Shown: piece after piece, positions 1 through 8,594 of the stretch
Layout: each line of letters starts with the position of its first letter
Numbering within the stretch: position 1 is the first letter of the stretch
Origin: DYMC01 sp035406705
Lineage (GTDB): Bacteria; Verrucomicrobiota; Lentisphaeria; Victivallales; GWF2-50-93
Length of the DNA stretch: 40,851 nucleotides
Assembly: GCA_964426675.1 (NCBI GenBank)
Contig: CAYRRM010000028.1
Location: 1 to 40,851 of the forward strand
Reading direction: 5' to 3'
Notes under the pieces: model-generated
The model's database searches: none
What the model saw: the letters and a program-made list of their open reading frames with translations, nothing else
Told to the model about the DNA's origin: nothing
Program-made: the position numbers and the translations under genes

Positions 1-10
1 TACTTACTTG

Positions 11-1642
11 TCAAATGATTATATAATATTTTTTGAATTTTTCAGTGAAGCCTAAATAACCAAGTTTTTCAAGAGCGTAAACTTTGTCGAGAATTGCATC
101 ACTGTCATTTTTAATTGAAGTTAGTTTTTCTAAATCTTCTATTGCTTCTCTATATTTACCTAAATTAATTCTTATTTTTGCTCGATTTTTCAGGGAATTC
201 AGGTCCTGAGGATCAAATTCAAGAGCCATTGTAAAATCATTTTCAGCGTTAAGGTAATTTTTTATACTTTTATCAGGTAAAAACACAAAATAACAACCCC
301 TGTTGTAATACGCATCTTTCGTTTCGTATCCACTTTGTATTACATGTGTCCAGAGAGAATAATCATTTTCCCAGATTTTACTTTGCTTAAATGATAAAAT
401 AGGGAAAAATGTTAGTGCACTTGTAAAAAGCACAAATATTAAAAATTTAATTATCTTTTTCGTATAAGGAGTTGAATATTTTGCAATAATAGAAGCAAAT
501 AATATAAAGAAAGGCATTGTTGATATATATGTATATCTGTCTGCTGCAAATTGAATTCCTACCTGGCTTATCCCTGAAACAGGAAGTAAAATTATCATAT
601 AAGCAAAAACAGGAAGAAAAATAATTCTAAACTTTTCATGCATTATAATGCAAAAAATTAAAATGAAAACTGTAACTTGAGCTGAAAAAAAGAAAAAAAC
701 AAAATTATTTTTAAAATAGTCCAGCGGATAAAGAGGTGAAAGATTCAATGGAAAAATTGTCTTGTAAATATAAAATAAAAAATTTGAAAGCATTAAAATC
801 AATCTGTCAAATATTCTTACCTCATCAAAGGACAACATTGCGTAAGACTTTGCTTTGTACGCAAGAAAGGCAAAAATCATAGACATAAAAAAGAATGGAA
901 GTTTTTCAATTAGCAATTGGAGTAAGCTATTTTGAGATTTTCTCATATAGAAATCAAGAAGTAGTAGAATGAATGGAAAAGTAATTGCCCACGGGCGACA
1001 AAGAAAAGATATGAGGCAAAAAAATAAAGACAATAAATAAAAATAAAATGAAAGATTATGCCGAGAATCTTGCGAATTTCGTATTTCCTCACTATTAAAA
1101 TATTTAATGTAGAAAAAAAGGGAACTTTGTAAAAATATAGCACACAAAATATCAGCTCTTGTAGAGAGCCAGCAAACCGTTTCTACACGAAGAGGATGTA
1201 TGGAAAAAAGGAGCCCTCCTATAAATGCCCCATTAAGAGATTCTCTTATGTGAAAGCCTATTTTAGACAAAAGAAAATAAGATAGTAAAAAGAAAATAAC
1301 AGAGGCAATTCCGTGTAAAATGATATTTGTTAAATGCCATAAATGGGGGTTTTCTCCCCATAAGTTGTAGTCCAGAGCTATAGAAAGCCATGTAATAGGG
1401 AAATAATTATCATTATCTATAGAGGTGAAAAAATACTTTAAATTCTCCCAAGAAAAATTTTTTAAATGAATATTACCTGCAAAATTACGCAAATCATCCC
1501 ATACAAAATCATTTTTTAAAGATGGAGAAAAAACTATATGAGAGAATACAAAGATAAATGATGAGAAAAAAATAGTTTTAAAATTTTTACTAAATGCAAA
1601 TTTTATATATTTCTCTTTATTGTTATTAGTAGTAATATTCAT
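11..1642 (-). CDS. TMTC/GT-C-like multi-pass membrane glycosyltransferase with C-terminal TPR
   Basis: A 543-residue polytopic membrane protein. The first helix (about 22-42) is followed by an exported loop with the FVWDD element (Asp49-Asp50), then by the pattern NDNYFPITWLSIALDY and NPHLWHLTNIILHG. This is the arrangement of the bacterial TMTC / DUF1736 family of putative GT-C glycosyltransferases, which use lipid-linked sugar donors. Many further hydrophobic helices follow to about residue 420. The last 100 residues are soluble and look like two or three TPR repeats (ALEFDPQDLNSLKNRAKIR, LGKYREAIEDLEKL). The ATG at 1640-1642 has a weak AGGGA upstream. The gene stands alone, divergent from the atp operon. 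The membrane topology and TPR tail are clear; the substrate and the transferase activity are inferred from the family. Confidence 0.7.
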   Translation of the reverse strand: MNITTNNNKEKYIKFAFSKNFKTIFFSSFIFVFSHIVFSPSLKNDFVWDDLRNFAGNIHLKNFSWENLKYFFTSIDNDNYFPITWLSIALDYNLWGENPHLWHLTNIILHGIASVIFFLLSYFLLSKIGFHIRESLNGAFIGGLLFSIHPLRVETVCWLSTRADILCAIFLQSSLFFYIKYFNSEEIRNSQDSRHNLSFYFYLLSLFFCLISFLCRPWAITFPFILLLLDFYMRKSQNSLLQLLIEKLPFFFMSMIFAFLAYKAKSYAMLSFDEVRIFDRLILMLSNFLFYIYKTIFPLNLSPLYPLDYFKNNFVFFFFSAQVTVFILIFCIIMHEKFRIIFLPVFAYMIILLPVSGISQVGIQFAADRYTYISTMPFFILFASIIAKYSTPYTKKIIKFLIFVLFTSALTFFPILSFKQSKIWENDYSLWTHVIQSGYETKDAYYNRGCYFVFLPDKSIKNYLNAENDFTMALEFDPQDLNSLKNRAKIRINLGKYREAIEDLEKLTSIKNDSDAILDKVYALEKLGYLGFTEKFKKYYIII

Positions 1643-1766
1643 CAGAAAATTTTCCCTAAAATTATAATAAGATATGACACGTTAATCCAAATTTTAAAAA
1701 AAAACATTTTTTTTTCTTGAAAAACACAATATCTAATATAACTTTTTGAGCCTATCGTTTTATTTC

Positions 1767-1796
1767 TTGTAATTTTTCTTTAATGTTCTACATTAT
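1767..1796 (+). promoter_or_regulatory. Possible sigma-70-like promoter for the atp operon
   Basis: In the 171-base gap between the divergent membrane protein and atpB, TTGTAA (1767-1772) is followed after 16-18 bases by TACATT/CATTAT. The whole gap is A+T-rich, so chance matches are easy. The call rests on position only. Confidence 0.3.
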
Positions 1797-1813
1797 TTTA
1801 TCAATTATTTTTT

Positions 1814-2650
1814 ATGAAAAAATTATTCTTATTTTTGTTTCTTTTGCTTTGCGTTGCGAGCCTACCCGGAGAAGATAGTAGTAGCCGTATACTCGAGCAC
1901 GTATCTGATGGTAAAAATTGGGCACCTTTGCCATTTTTTCCAGAAGTAAAATTACATGATATTAATATTATAGGACATAGAATACCTTTTACAAAGCATG
2001 TTTTAATGCTTTTTATAAGTGGGGGGATTTTAGCAGTTACTGGAATTTTTGTTGGAAGATCAGTTGACCTTGTGCCGCATGGTATAGCATCATTTATTGA
2101 ACCGATAGTTTTGTTTATAAGAGATTCCATTCTGGTTCCAATGATGGGTGTTGAACATGCTGACGGATGGATAGACTTTTTTTCAACCCTATTCTTATTT
2201 ATCCTCACTACAAACGCGATTGGTTTGATACCGCTATTTTCTACCGCCACTGCTAATATAAACATAACACTTGGATTAGCATTTATTATCTTAATATTAA
2301 CACTTTTTGTTGGAATATCAAAATTTGGTCCTATAGGTTTTTTAAAAAGTATGTCCCCTCATGGTATACCAAAACCAATAGCTTTCTTTATTGTTTTGAT
2401 TGAAGTGAGTGGACTTTTTATAAAAAATTTTGTCCTGGCGATAAGGCTTTTTGCAAACATGCTTGCGGGGCATTTTGTGATAATTTCCCTTCTTGCACTC
2501 ATTTTTATAGTTCATCCATTAGCTGCGTTAATCTCAATTCCATTAGCTCTTTTTATAAGTTTGCTTGAATCTTTAGTTGTTTTAATTCAGGCATTTGTTT
2601 TTACTCTGCTTTCAGCAATATTCATAAGTATGGCTTCTGCTGAACATTAA
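1814..2650 (+). CDS. atpB: F1Fo ATP synthase subunit a
   Basis: Membrane subunit a of Fo, which forms the proton half-channels next to the c-ring. At 278 residues it has the family length plus an N-terminal hydrophobic stretch (about 2-18, ending ASLPGED) that reads as a cleavable signal peptide, as in some other phyla. The diagnostic segment IRLFANMLAGHF contains the essential arginine (Arg211, equivalent to Arg210 of E. coli). The C-terminal helix pair is rich in Leu, Ile and Val, as expected. It is the first gene of the operon; there is no atpI upstream. The ATG at 1814 has no visible Shine-Dalgarno, only T- and A-rich sequence. Confidence 0.95.
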   Translation: MKKLFLFLFLLLCVASLPGEDSSSRILEHVSDGKNWAPLPFFPEVKLHDINIIGHRIPFTKHVLMLFISGGILAVTGIFVGRSVDLVPHGIASFIEPIVLFIRDSILVPMMGVEHADGWIDFFSTLFLFILTTNAIGLIPLFSTATANINITLGLAFIILILTLFVGISKFGPIGFLKSMSPHGIPKPIAFFIVLIEVSGLFIKNFVLAIRLFANMLAGHFVIISLLALIFIVHPLAALISIPLALFISLLESLVVLIQAFVFTLLSAIFISMASAEH

Positions 2651-2677
2651 AATATAAAAAAGTAAGGAGATAAAAAA

Positions 2678-2947
2678 ATGAATGAAGTAAATGAAGTAGG
2701 CCAGGTATTATCACAAAATGCGGGTAAGTTTATGGACTATGGTCTGACAGCCTTAGGACTTGGACTAATTGCTTTGGCAGCAGCGGTAGGGATAGGTTTT
2801 ATCGGTGGAAAGGCTCTCGAGGCTATCGCAAGACAACCCGAAGCAAAAAATGATATTAGAACACTGATGATATTGTCGGCTGCTCTAATAGAGGGAGTAG
2901 CTTTTTTTGCTGCGGTAGTATGTTTACTTATAGTTTTGACTAAATAA
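2678..2947 (+). CDS. atpE: F1Fo ATP synthase subunit c
   Basis: The 89-residue hairpin protein that forms the rotor ring. Helix 1 carries the small-residue packing motif (ALAAAVGIGFIGG). The polar loop is ARQPEA, and helix 2 has the ion-binding carboxylate Glu72 in ALIEGVAFF. The Gln in helix 1 and the ES/ET pair of known sodium-binding rings are absent, so proton coupling is the simplest reading. AAGGAG lies about 10 bases before the ATG, one of the best ribosome sites in the operon, which suits the many copies of c needed. Confidence 0.95.
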   Translation: MNEVNEVGQVLSQNAGKFMDYGLTALGLGLIALAAAVGIGFIGGKALEAIARQPEAKNDIRTLMILSAALIEGVAFFAAVVCLLIVLTK

Positions 2948-2961
2948 GGCAAAGCATTTTC

Positions 2962-3513
2962 ATGGAAGAATTATCACAGAAAACTGTTTCCATTAACAAA
3001 GTAGATAAAGAAGTTACCAACGAAGGAGGAGGTATATTCTCTTTTGAGCCCGGTCTGGCAGTCTGGACATGGGTTGTATTCGCCTTGCTTTTCTTTGTCC
3101 TTAGCAAGTACGCGTGGCGTCCTATGTTAGAGGCGGTTAGAAGGCGTGAACAGCTTTTAAAAGACGCTGTCGAAAATGCCAGAAAAACAAAAGAAGAACT
3201 GGAAAAGATATCAATCCGTCAGGGAGAAATGATTAAGTCTGCAGAGGAAAATGCTAGAAAAATTATGGAAGAGGCACGCTCAAAAGCCGAACAAGCATCA
3301 AAAAATATTATTGAAAAGGCAAAAATCGAAGCAGAAGATAAACTTAATCAGGTGGTTACTCAGATAGAAAGAGAACGCAATGAGGCGTTATCAGAAATAA
3401 AGTCAAAAGCGGCAGATCTTGCAACGGCATTATCAGAAAAAATTCTAAAAGAAAAATTATCATCAGAAGAAAAACAAAGAGAATTTATTGAAAAAGAAAT
3501 CAAAAATTTATGA
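2962..3513 (+). CDS. atpF: F1Fo ATP synthase subunit b
   Basis: Peripheral stalk subunit of 183 residues. A non-conserved N-terminal stretch of about 30 residues precedes one transmembrane helix (about 33-52), then the WRPMLEAVRRRE junction and a long charged, Ala-rich coiled coil to the C-terminus. The N-terminal extension before the helix is longer than in E. coli b. Only one b gene is present, so a homodimer is expected. The stop overlaps the atpH start by four bases (ATGA), which implies translational coupling. Confidence 0.93.
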   Translation: MEELSQKTVSINKVDKEVTNEGGGIFSFEPGLAVWTWVVFALLFFVLSKYAWRPMLEAVRRREQLLKDAVENARKTKEELEKISIRQGEMIKSAEENARKIMEEARSKAEQASKNIIEKAKIEAEDKLNQVVTQIERERNEALSEIKSKAADLATALSEKILKEKLSSEEKQREFIEKEIKNL

Positions 3514-4052
3514 TTATATCCAGACAAATATCTGAAATTTACGCTAAATCATTAATAGAGGCAGGAGAAGAATCAAATAGTTTGCAGAAATTGCACCAGG
3601 ATATAAGTATGATATTAGAACTTTTTAAACAAAGCCCTGAATTGAAGAAATTTTTATCAGCAACTACGTTATCTGATAATGAAAAGTTCTCTGTAATTGA
3701 AAAAATTCTTTTTCCTATTTTTTCCTCTGATTTAACAAAAAACTTTATAAGATTGTTAGAAAAAAATAAGAGAATCTCAACATTGAGTTATATTTGTGAA
3801 GAATTCCTTATATTAATGGAAAAGAAGAATGGAATTTACAGAGCTAAACTCTTTACAGCTTATCCACTTTCAAATAACTTTTTCGATGAACTCATAAGAA
3901 AACTTGAATTGAAATTCCAAAAGAAATTCAAAGTTGAACACATATTGAATGCCGATTTAATAGGTGGATTTAAGTTTATTTTTGAAGATAAAATGATTGA
4001 TTGTAGTGTCCTGAAATATTTAAATGAATTCAAAAGCAAAGTCGTAAGTTAA
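3510..4052 (+). CDS. atpH: F1Fo ATP synthase subunit delta
   Basis: Delta (OSCP) subunit of 180 residues, joining the peripheral stalk to the top of F1. The N-terminal domain has ISEIYAKSLIEAGEE and the KFLSATTLSDNEK region. The C-terminal part, with FKVEHILNADLIGGFKF, matches the family signature near its end (usually a V.PELIGG.-type motif). The start overlaps atpF by four bases. Confidence 0.92.
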   Translation: MIISRQISEIYAKSLIEAGEESNSLQKLHQDISMILELFKQSPELKKFLSATTLSDNEKFSVIEKILFPIFSSDLTKNFIRLLEKNKRISTLSYICEEFLILMEKKNGIYRAKLFTAYPLSNNFFDELIRKLELKFQKKFKVEHILNADLIGGFKFIFEDKMIDCSVLKYLNEFKSKVVS

Positions 4053-4073
4053 TCCTGAATATTGGAGAAAAAA

Positions 4074-6266
4074 ATGGAACATATTAATCCTTCTGAAATT
4101 GTGGTAAATCTAAAAAGAGAAATTCTTAATTTTGAAACAAAAATAGATAGTTCAGATGTAGGAACGGTTCTTCAATGTGCAGATGGAATAGCACAAGCAT
4201 CAGGACTTAATAGTGTAATGTCAGGAGAAATCGTTGAAATAGATGTTGGTGAAGGAGAAAAAATACCTGGTATTGCAATGAACCTCGAAGAATCATCAAC
4301 AGGAATAATTCTATTTGGAGATTACTTTAAAGTAAAAGAAGGCCAGACAGTAAGAAGAACTAAACTCGTATGTCAGGTCCCGGCAGGGGATCAACTCCTC
4401 GGCAGAATTGTAAATCCTCTTGGAAAAGCTCTTGATGATATGCCTGACCCTATCGGAGACGAAAACATTTTGGTTGAAAGAAAGGCTCCAGGAATTGTTG
4501 AAAGGGAAAATGTCTGTGAACCCCTCTATACAGGCCAAAAAGTGATAGATGCTTTAATTCCAATCGGAAGAGGGCAGAGAGAATTAATAATAGGAGATAG
4601 GCGAACAGGAAAAACAAGTATAGCTGTAGATGCCATAATAAATCAAAAATTTTGCAGTGATAAACCTGTAAAGTGTTTTTACGTAGCAATTGGACAAAAA
4701 AGATCATCTGTTCTCAGAGTCGTAGATAAATTGCGCGAATTTGGAGCAATGGAATATACAACCGTTGTATGCGCAACTGCAAGTGATCCAGCACCTTTAC
4801 AGTATTTAGCTCCTTATTCTGCATGTGCAATGGCGGAATATTACAGAGATAGAGGACAACATGCATTGATAGTATATGATGACCTCACAAAACATGCCCA
4901 GGCATATAGACAAATATCTCTTTTACTCAGGCGACCGCCCGGAAGAGAAGCATATCCAGGCGATATCTTTTACCTTCATTCAAGACTCCTGGAACGTGCG
5001 GCAAAGTTAAGTAGTGCAAAGGGAGGAGGTTCTCTAACAGCCCTCCCAATAATTGAAACTCAAGCTGGAGATGTTTCAGCATATATTCCAACGAATGTGA
5101 TATCAATAACCGACGGTCAGATATTTCTTGAAACTTCTCTATTTAATTCTGGATTGAGACCGGCCGTAAATGTAGGCATTTCAGTATCAAGAGTAGGTGG
5201 CTCTGCCCAGATTAAGGCAATGAAACAGGTTGCTGGTTCACTTCGCCTCGAACTTGCCCAATACAGGGAATTGGCATCCTTCAGTCAGTTTGCTTCTGAT
5301 CTTGACAAAGCTACTCAATCGCAACTTCTTAGAGGTGAAAAACTTACAGAACTCCTGAAACAAAAACAATATTCTCCAATGGATGTTTCCCTCCAGATAA
5401 TGGTATTATATGCAGCAACTAGAGGATGGATAGAAAAATATCCAACAAATAAGTTGTTAGCATATGAACGACACCTCATCCAATTCCTTCAAATGAAATA
5501 CTCCGATTTTCTCAGCAAATTGAAAAAACAACAGGCCTTCGATGAAAAACTTGAAGCAGAGGCCCGACAAATATTATCCGAATTCGCTGATACATTTAAT
5601 CCTGATTTATCTTACGAGGATGTCGAATCGGGAATAAGTCTTGCCATTTCTTCTGCAATATCAAATGTTGCAATGCCAAATCGAAGTGAACTCCTCAAAT
5701 TAGTTGAACATTTTGTCGAAAAAAGTTTACCAGCAGACAAAACTGTAAAAGAAGATATTGATAAATTATTTGATGATTATCAGGAAAAAGAGAAAGAAAG
5801 TGATTTCTTTGATAAAATTATTGAAAACTCCATCTTACTTGACTTTTCTGAATCCATGAGTTTAGATGAACTCTTTAAAAAGGTTTCTCACATAATAGCA
5901 GAGAGAATATCATCACCAGAAGAACTTGTATATTTAAAATTGATAGAAAGAGAAAAATTAGCCCCTACTGCTTTAACTGCAGAGCTCGCTATTCCTCATG
6001 GAATAGTAGAAGGAAAAGAAAAATTCTGCGTAGTTCCCGTGAGATGCAGAAGTGGCATAAAAGTATCGGAAAATGCCGAAAATGTGCATATCTTCTTCTT
6101 CTTGTGCGGTTCGATAGATATGCGCGGTCTTCATCTGAAGTGTTTGGTTGCAATAGCTCAAATGGCTTCAAGCAAGAATTTTACAGACCAGTGGATGCAG
6201 GCCAAAAATGCTGAAGACCTTAAAAAATTTATTCTATCCGTTAAAAGAAAGAAAAATAATAACTAA
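4074..6266 (+). CDS. atpA: F1Fo ATP synthase subunit alpha fused to a C-terminal PTS EIIA type-2 domain
   Basis: Residues 1 to about 510 form a complete alpha subunit: beta-barrel with ADGIAQASGL, Walker A GDRRTGKT at 174-181, the RPPGREAYPGDIFYLHSRLLERA block, the SRVGGSAQIKAMK block, and the C-terminal helical domain (QYSPMDVSLQI), which ends where E. coli alpha (513 residues) ends. The protein continues for another 220 residues. Residues 511-582 are a charged helical linker. Residues about 585-722 read as a PTS EIIA type-2 domain, with EREKL (Arg626), TAELAIPHG with His642, the GIKVSENAENVHIFFFL strand pair, and RGLHLKC with His687. The spacings Arg-16-His and His-45-His agree with what I recall for EIIA-Ntr and EIIA-Mtl. 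A TTG at 4062 would add four residues, but GGAG at 4064-4067 is placed to serve the ATG at 4074. The reading frame runs unbroken from alpha through the extension, so this is a fusion and not two genes. Function of the extra domain is unknown. Confidence 0.93.
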   Translation: MEHINPSEIVVNLKREILNFETKIDSSDVGTVLQCADGIAQASGLNSVMSGEIVEIDVGEGEKIPGIAMNLEESSTGIILFGDYFKVKEGQTVRRTKLVCQVPAGDQLLGRIVNPLGKALDDMPDPIGDENILVERKAPGIVERENVCEPLYTGQKVIDALIPIGRGQRELIIGDRRTGKTSIAVDAIINQKFCSDKPVKCFYVAIGQKRSSVLRVVDKLREFGAMEYTTVVCATASDPAPLQYLAPYSACAMAEYYRDRGQHALIVYDDLTKHAQAYRQISLLLRRPPGREAYPGDIFYLHSRLLERAAKLSSAKGGGSLTALPIIETQAGDVSAYIPTNVISITDGQIFLETSLFNSGLRPAVNVGISVSRVGGSAQIKAMKQVAGSLRLELAQYRELASFSQFASDLDKATQSQLLRGEKLTELLKQKQYSPMDVSLQIMVLYAATRGWIEKYPTNKLLAYERHLIQFLQMKYSDFLSKLKKQQAFDEKLEAEARQILSEFADTFNPDLSYEDVESGISLAISSAISNVAMPNRSELLKLVEHFVEKSLPADKTVKEDIDKLFDDYQEKEKESDFFDKIIENSILLDFSESMSLDELFKKVSHIIAERISSPEELVYLKLIEREKLAPTALTAELAIPHGIVEGKEKFCVVPVRCRSGIKVSENAENVHIFFFLCGSIDMRGLHLKCLVAIAQMASSKNFTDQWMQAKNAEDLKKFILSVKRKKNNN
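5826..6239 (+). other. EIIA type-2 (PtsN-like) domain within the AtpA fusion
   Basis: This part of atpA encodes about residues 585-722. Seen in order: an N-terminal helix pair (ILLDFSESMSLDELF), an ERE motif, PTALTAELAIPHG with His642 as the expected phosphorylation site (codon 5997-5999), two beta strands (CVVPVRCRSGIKV, VHIFFFLCGS), and RGLHLKCLVAIAQMA. These are the landmarks of the fold shared by EIIA-Ntr, EIIA-Fru and EIIA-Mtl. No HPr, enzyme I or EIIB gene lies in the window, so the phosphodonor must be encoded elsewhere if the domain is phosphorylated at all. Confidence 0.85.
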
Positions 6267-6274
6267 TCAAAATT

Positions 6275-7159
6275 ATGCAAGGAATAAAAGAGTACAATCT
6301 TAAAATAGCAAGTCTGAGAAACACTATGAAGTTAACTTCATCAATGAAGATGATTTCGACAGTGAAAATGCAGAAATTTATGAAAAGTTCTGCAAACGCA
6401 ATCCCATGGTGGCAAGCTACAGATGAGATATTTAACAACGTAAATTCCGTTTTGAATAAAAATATTCTTTCCCAATTCTCAACACAAACGCAAAAAGAAA
6501 GAACAAATAAAGTATTAATCTACGTAATATCATCAGATAGAGGCCTTTGTGGAAGATTCAATGCTTCTGTCATTGAAACCACAGAAAAAGTAAAAACGAT
6601 TTCTGAGGAAAAAGGTCTTGCATGCTCATTCATTTTCATAGGGAAAAAAGCTATAAGATATTTTTCAAAAAGAAAAGCCGATATAATAAATTCTTACGAA
6701 ATAGGAAAAATTCAAAATTTTGCTAATTTTGCAAGAGAAATCAGTTATGATGCCATCGCAAAATTTATCAATGGTGATTTCAGTGAAATATATCTTATCA
6801 GAACAAAAAAACTTTCTACCACTTTAAGTAAAGCGGTATCAGAAAAAATTCTTCCTCTCGAAAAAATAATCGTCGAAGAAGTAAAAAATAGTGAAAATTA
6901 TAACCCTCTTGTTGAGACAAATAGAAACGAACTCGCCGCAGAGACTGTTAAATATTATTTGCATTCTAAATTTCATATGGCCCTCGTCGAGTCAACTGTC
7001 TATGAACACAACGCCAGAATGATGGCTATGGATTCAGCAACCGCAAATTGTGAGAAAATGATTCAAGAATACATAAAGAAAAGAAATCGTGCAAGACAAT
7101 CTGCAATAACCACAGAAATTAGTGAAATAATTTCTGGAAAAGAAGCTATGTCAGAGTGA
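6275..7159 (+). CDS. atpG: F1Fo ATP synthase subunit gamma
   Basis: Central stalk subunit of 294 residues. The N-terminal coiled-coil arm (IASLRNTMKLTSSMKMISTVKM) and C-terminal arm (YEHNARMMAMDSATANCEKMI, then RNRARQSAITTEISEIISG) are both typical, and SSDRGLCGRFNASV is the conserved core element. It starts 8 bases after the atpA stop without a clear Shine-Dalgarno, so translation is probably coupled to atpA. Confidence 0.94.
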   Translation: MQGIKEYNLKIASLRNTMKLTSSMKMISTVKMQKFMKSSANAIPWWQATDEIFNNVNSVLNKNILSQFSTQTQKERTNKVLIYVISSDRGLCGRFNASVIETTEKVKTISEEKGLACSFIFIGKKAIRYFSKRKADIINSYEIGKIQNFANFAREISYDAIAKFINGDFSEIYLIRTKKLSTTLSKAVSEKILPLEKIIVEEVKNSENYNPLVETNRNELAAETVKYYLHSKFHMALVESTVYEHNARMMAMDSATANCEKMIQEYIKKRNRARQSAITTEISEIISGKEAMSE

Positions 7160-7178
7160 AAAAAATGGAGGCAAAATT

Positions 7179-8594
7179 ATGAATGAAAAGACAGAAAATA
7201 AAAAAAAATTCGGAGTAATAAAACAGATTCACGGAGCAGTTGTAGATATTGAATTCGATGAAAATGACCTTCCGCAAATATACACAGCATGCCTGCTAAA
7301 GAAAAACAACGAAGAACTCGTTCTTGAAGTTGCCCAACATCTCGGAGGAGGGCTCGTCAGAACAATTGCAATGGATAACACCGACGGACTTTCTAGGGGT
7401 ATGCAGGTAGAATCAACAGGCGAACCAATTAAGGTGCCGGTAGGCAAAAATGTTCTCGGACGAATCTTAAACGTTGTCGGAAAACCCGTTGATGATGCTG
7501 GGGATATTATAACAGATAAAAAATATCCAATACATAGAACAGCTCCAGCGTATAAAGATCAAAACACAAAAGATGAATTATTGATAACAGGAATAAAAGT
7601 AATAGACCTTCTCGAACCATATCCGAAAGGAGGAAAAATAGGCCTATTCGGTGGAGCAGGAGTTGGAAAAACTGTTTTAATTATGGAACTGATAAATAAT
7701 ATAGCTAAAGAATATGAAGGGTATTCTGTCTTCGCCGGAATTGGCGAAAGAACACGAGAAGGAACACAATTATGGGGAGAAATGAAAGAATCAAAAGTCC
7801 TTGATAGAACATGCCTTGTGTATGGCCAAATGAATGAACCTCCTGGCGCAAGAGCAAGACTCGGACTTTCTGCTCTTAGCATTGCAGAATATTTCAGAGA
7901 TGAGGAGAGAAGAGACGTCCTCTTATTCATAGATAATATTTTCCGGTTCGTTCAGGCAGGTTCAGAAGTTTCTGCTTTGCTCGGTAGAATTCCATCAGCA
8001 GTAGGATATCAACCCACACTTTCTACTGATATTGGAGATCTGCAAGAAAGAATTACTTCTACAAAAAACGGCTCCATCACTTCAGTTCAGGCTATATATG
8101 TGCCGGCAGATGATTACACAGATCCAGCTCCTGCAACAACTTTCTCTCACCTCGATGCAACGACTAATCTCAGCAGAACTATCCAGGAAATAGGTATTTA
8201 CCCGGCAGTGGACCCTCTCACTTCGTCATCCACAATGCTTACTCCAGAAATCGTGGGGAATGAACACTATAGAGTAGCAAGAAAAGTTATTGAGACTCTA
8301 CAAACATACAAGAATCTTCAGGATATCATAGCAATTCTTGGAATGGATGAACTCTCAGAGGAAGATAGAAAAACAGTCGAAAGGGCAAGAAAGATACAAA
8401 AATTCCTCAGCCAGCCTTTTACTGTTGCTGAACATTTCACAGGCTTGAAAGGAAAATTTGTTCCAATAGACGAAACCATCAGATCTTTCTCCGAAATACT
8501 TGAAGGTAAGTATGATGACTTACCAGAACAAGCTTTCTATATGGTTGGAAACATTGATGAAGTTGTGGAAAAAGCAAAAAAAATTAAAATATGA
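7179..8594 (+). CDS. atpD: F1Fo ATP synthase subunit beta
   Basis: Catalytic subunit of 471 residues. Walker A is GGAGVGKT (158-165), the catalytic-glutamate segment is GERTREG, Walker B lies in DVLLFIDNIFRF, and the ALLGRIPSAVGYQPTL and DDYTDPAPATTFSHLDA signatures are intact. GGAGG about 8 bases before the ATG is a strong ribosome site. No extra domain is present, unlike alpha. Its stop overlaps atpC by four bases. Confidence 0.96.
   Translation: MNEKTENKKKFGVIKQIHGAVVDIEFDENDLPQIYTACLLKKNNEELVLEVAQHLGGGLVRTIAMDNTDGLSRGMQVESTGEPIKVPVGKNVLGRILNVVGKPVDDAGDIITDKKYPIHRTAPAYKDQNTKDELLITGIKVIDLLEPYPKGGKIGLFGGAGVGKTVLIMELINNIAKEYEGYSVFAGIGERTREGTQLWGEMKESKVLDRTCLVYGQMNEPPGARARLGLSALSIAEYFRDEERRDVLLFIDNIFRFVQAGSEVSALLGRIPSAVGYQPTLSTDIGDLQERITSTKNGSITSVQAIYVPADDYTDPAPATTFSHLDATTNLSRTIQEIGIYPAVDPLTSSSTMLTPEIVGNEHYRVARKVIETLQTYKNLQDIIAILGMDELSEEDRKTVERARKIQKFLSQPFTVAEHFTGLKGKFVPIDETIRSFSEILEGKYDDLPEQAFYMVGNIDEVVEKAKKIKI

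Noticed and set aside
2678..2947. Possible sodium-driven c-ring.
   Set aside because: The Gln of helix 1 and the Thr/Ser after the ion-binding Glu are missing (IEGVAFF), so proton use is more likely.
4062..4073. TTG start for atpA, four codons upstream.
   Set aside because: It overlaps the GGAG ribosome site that fits the ATG at 4074.
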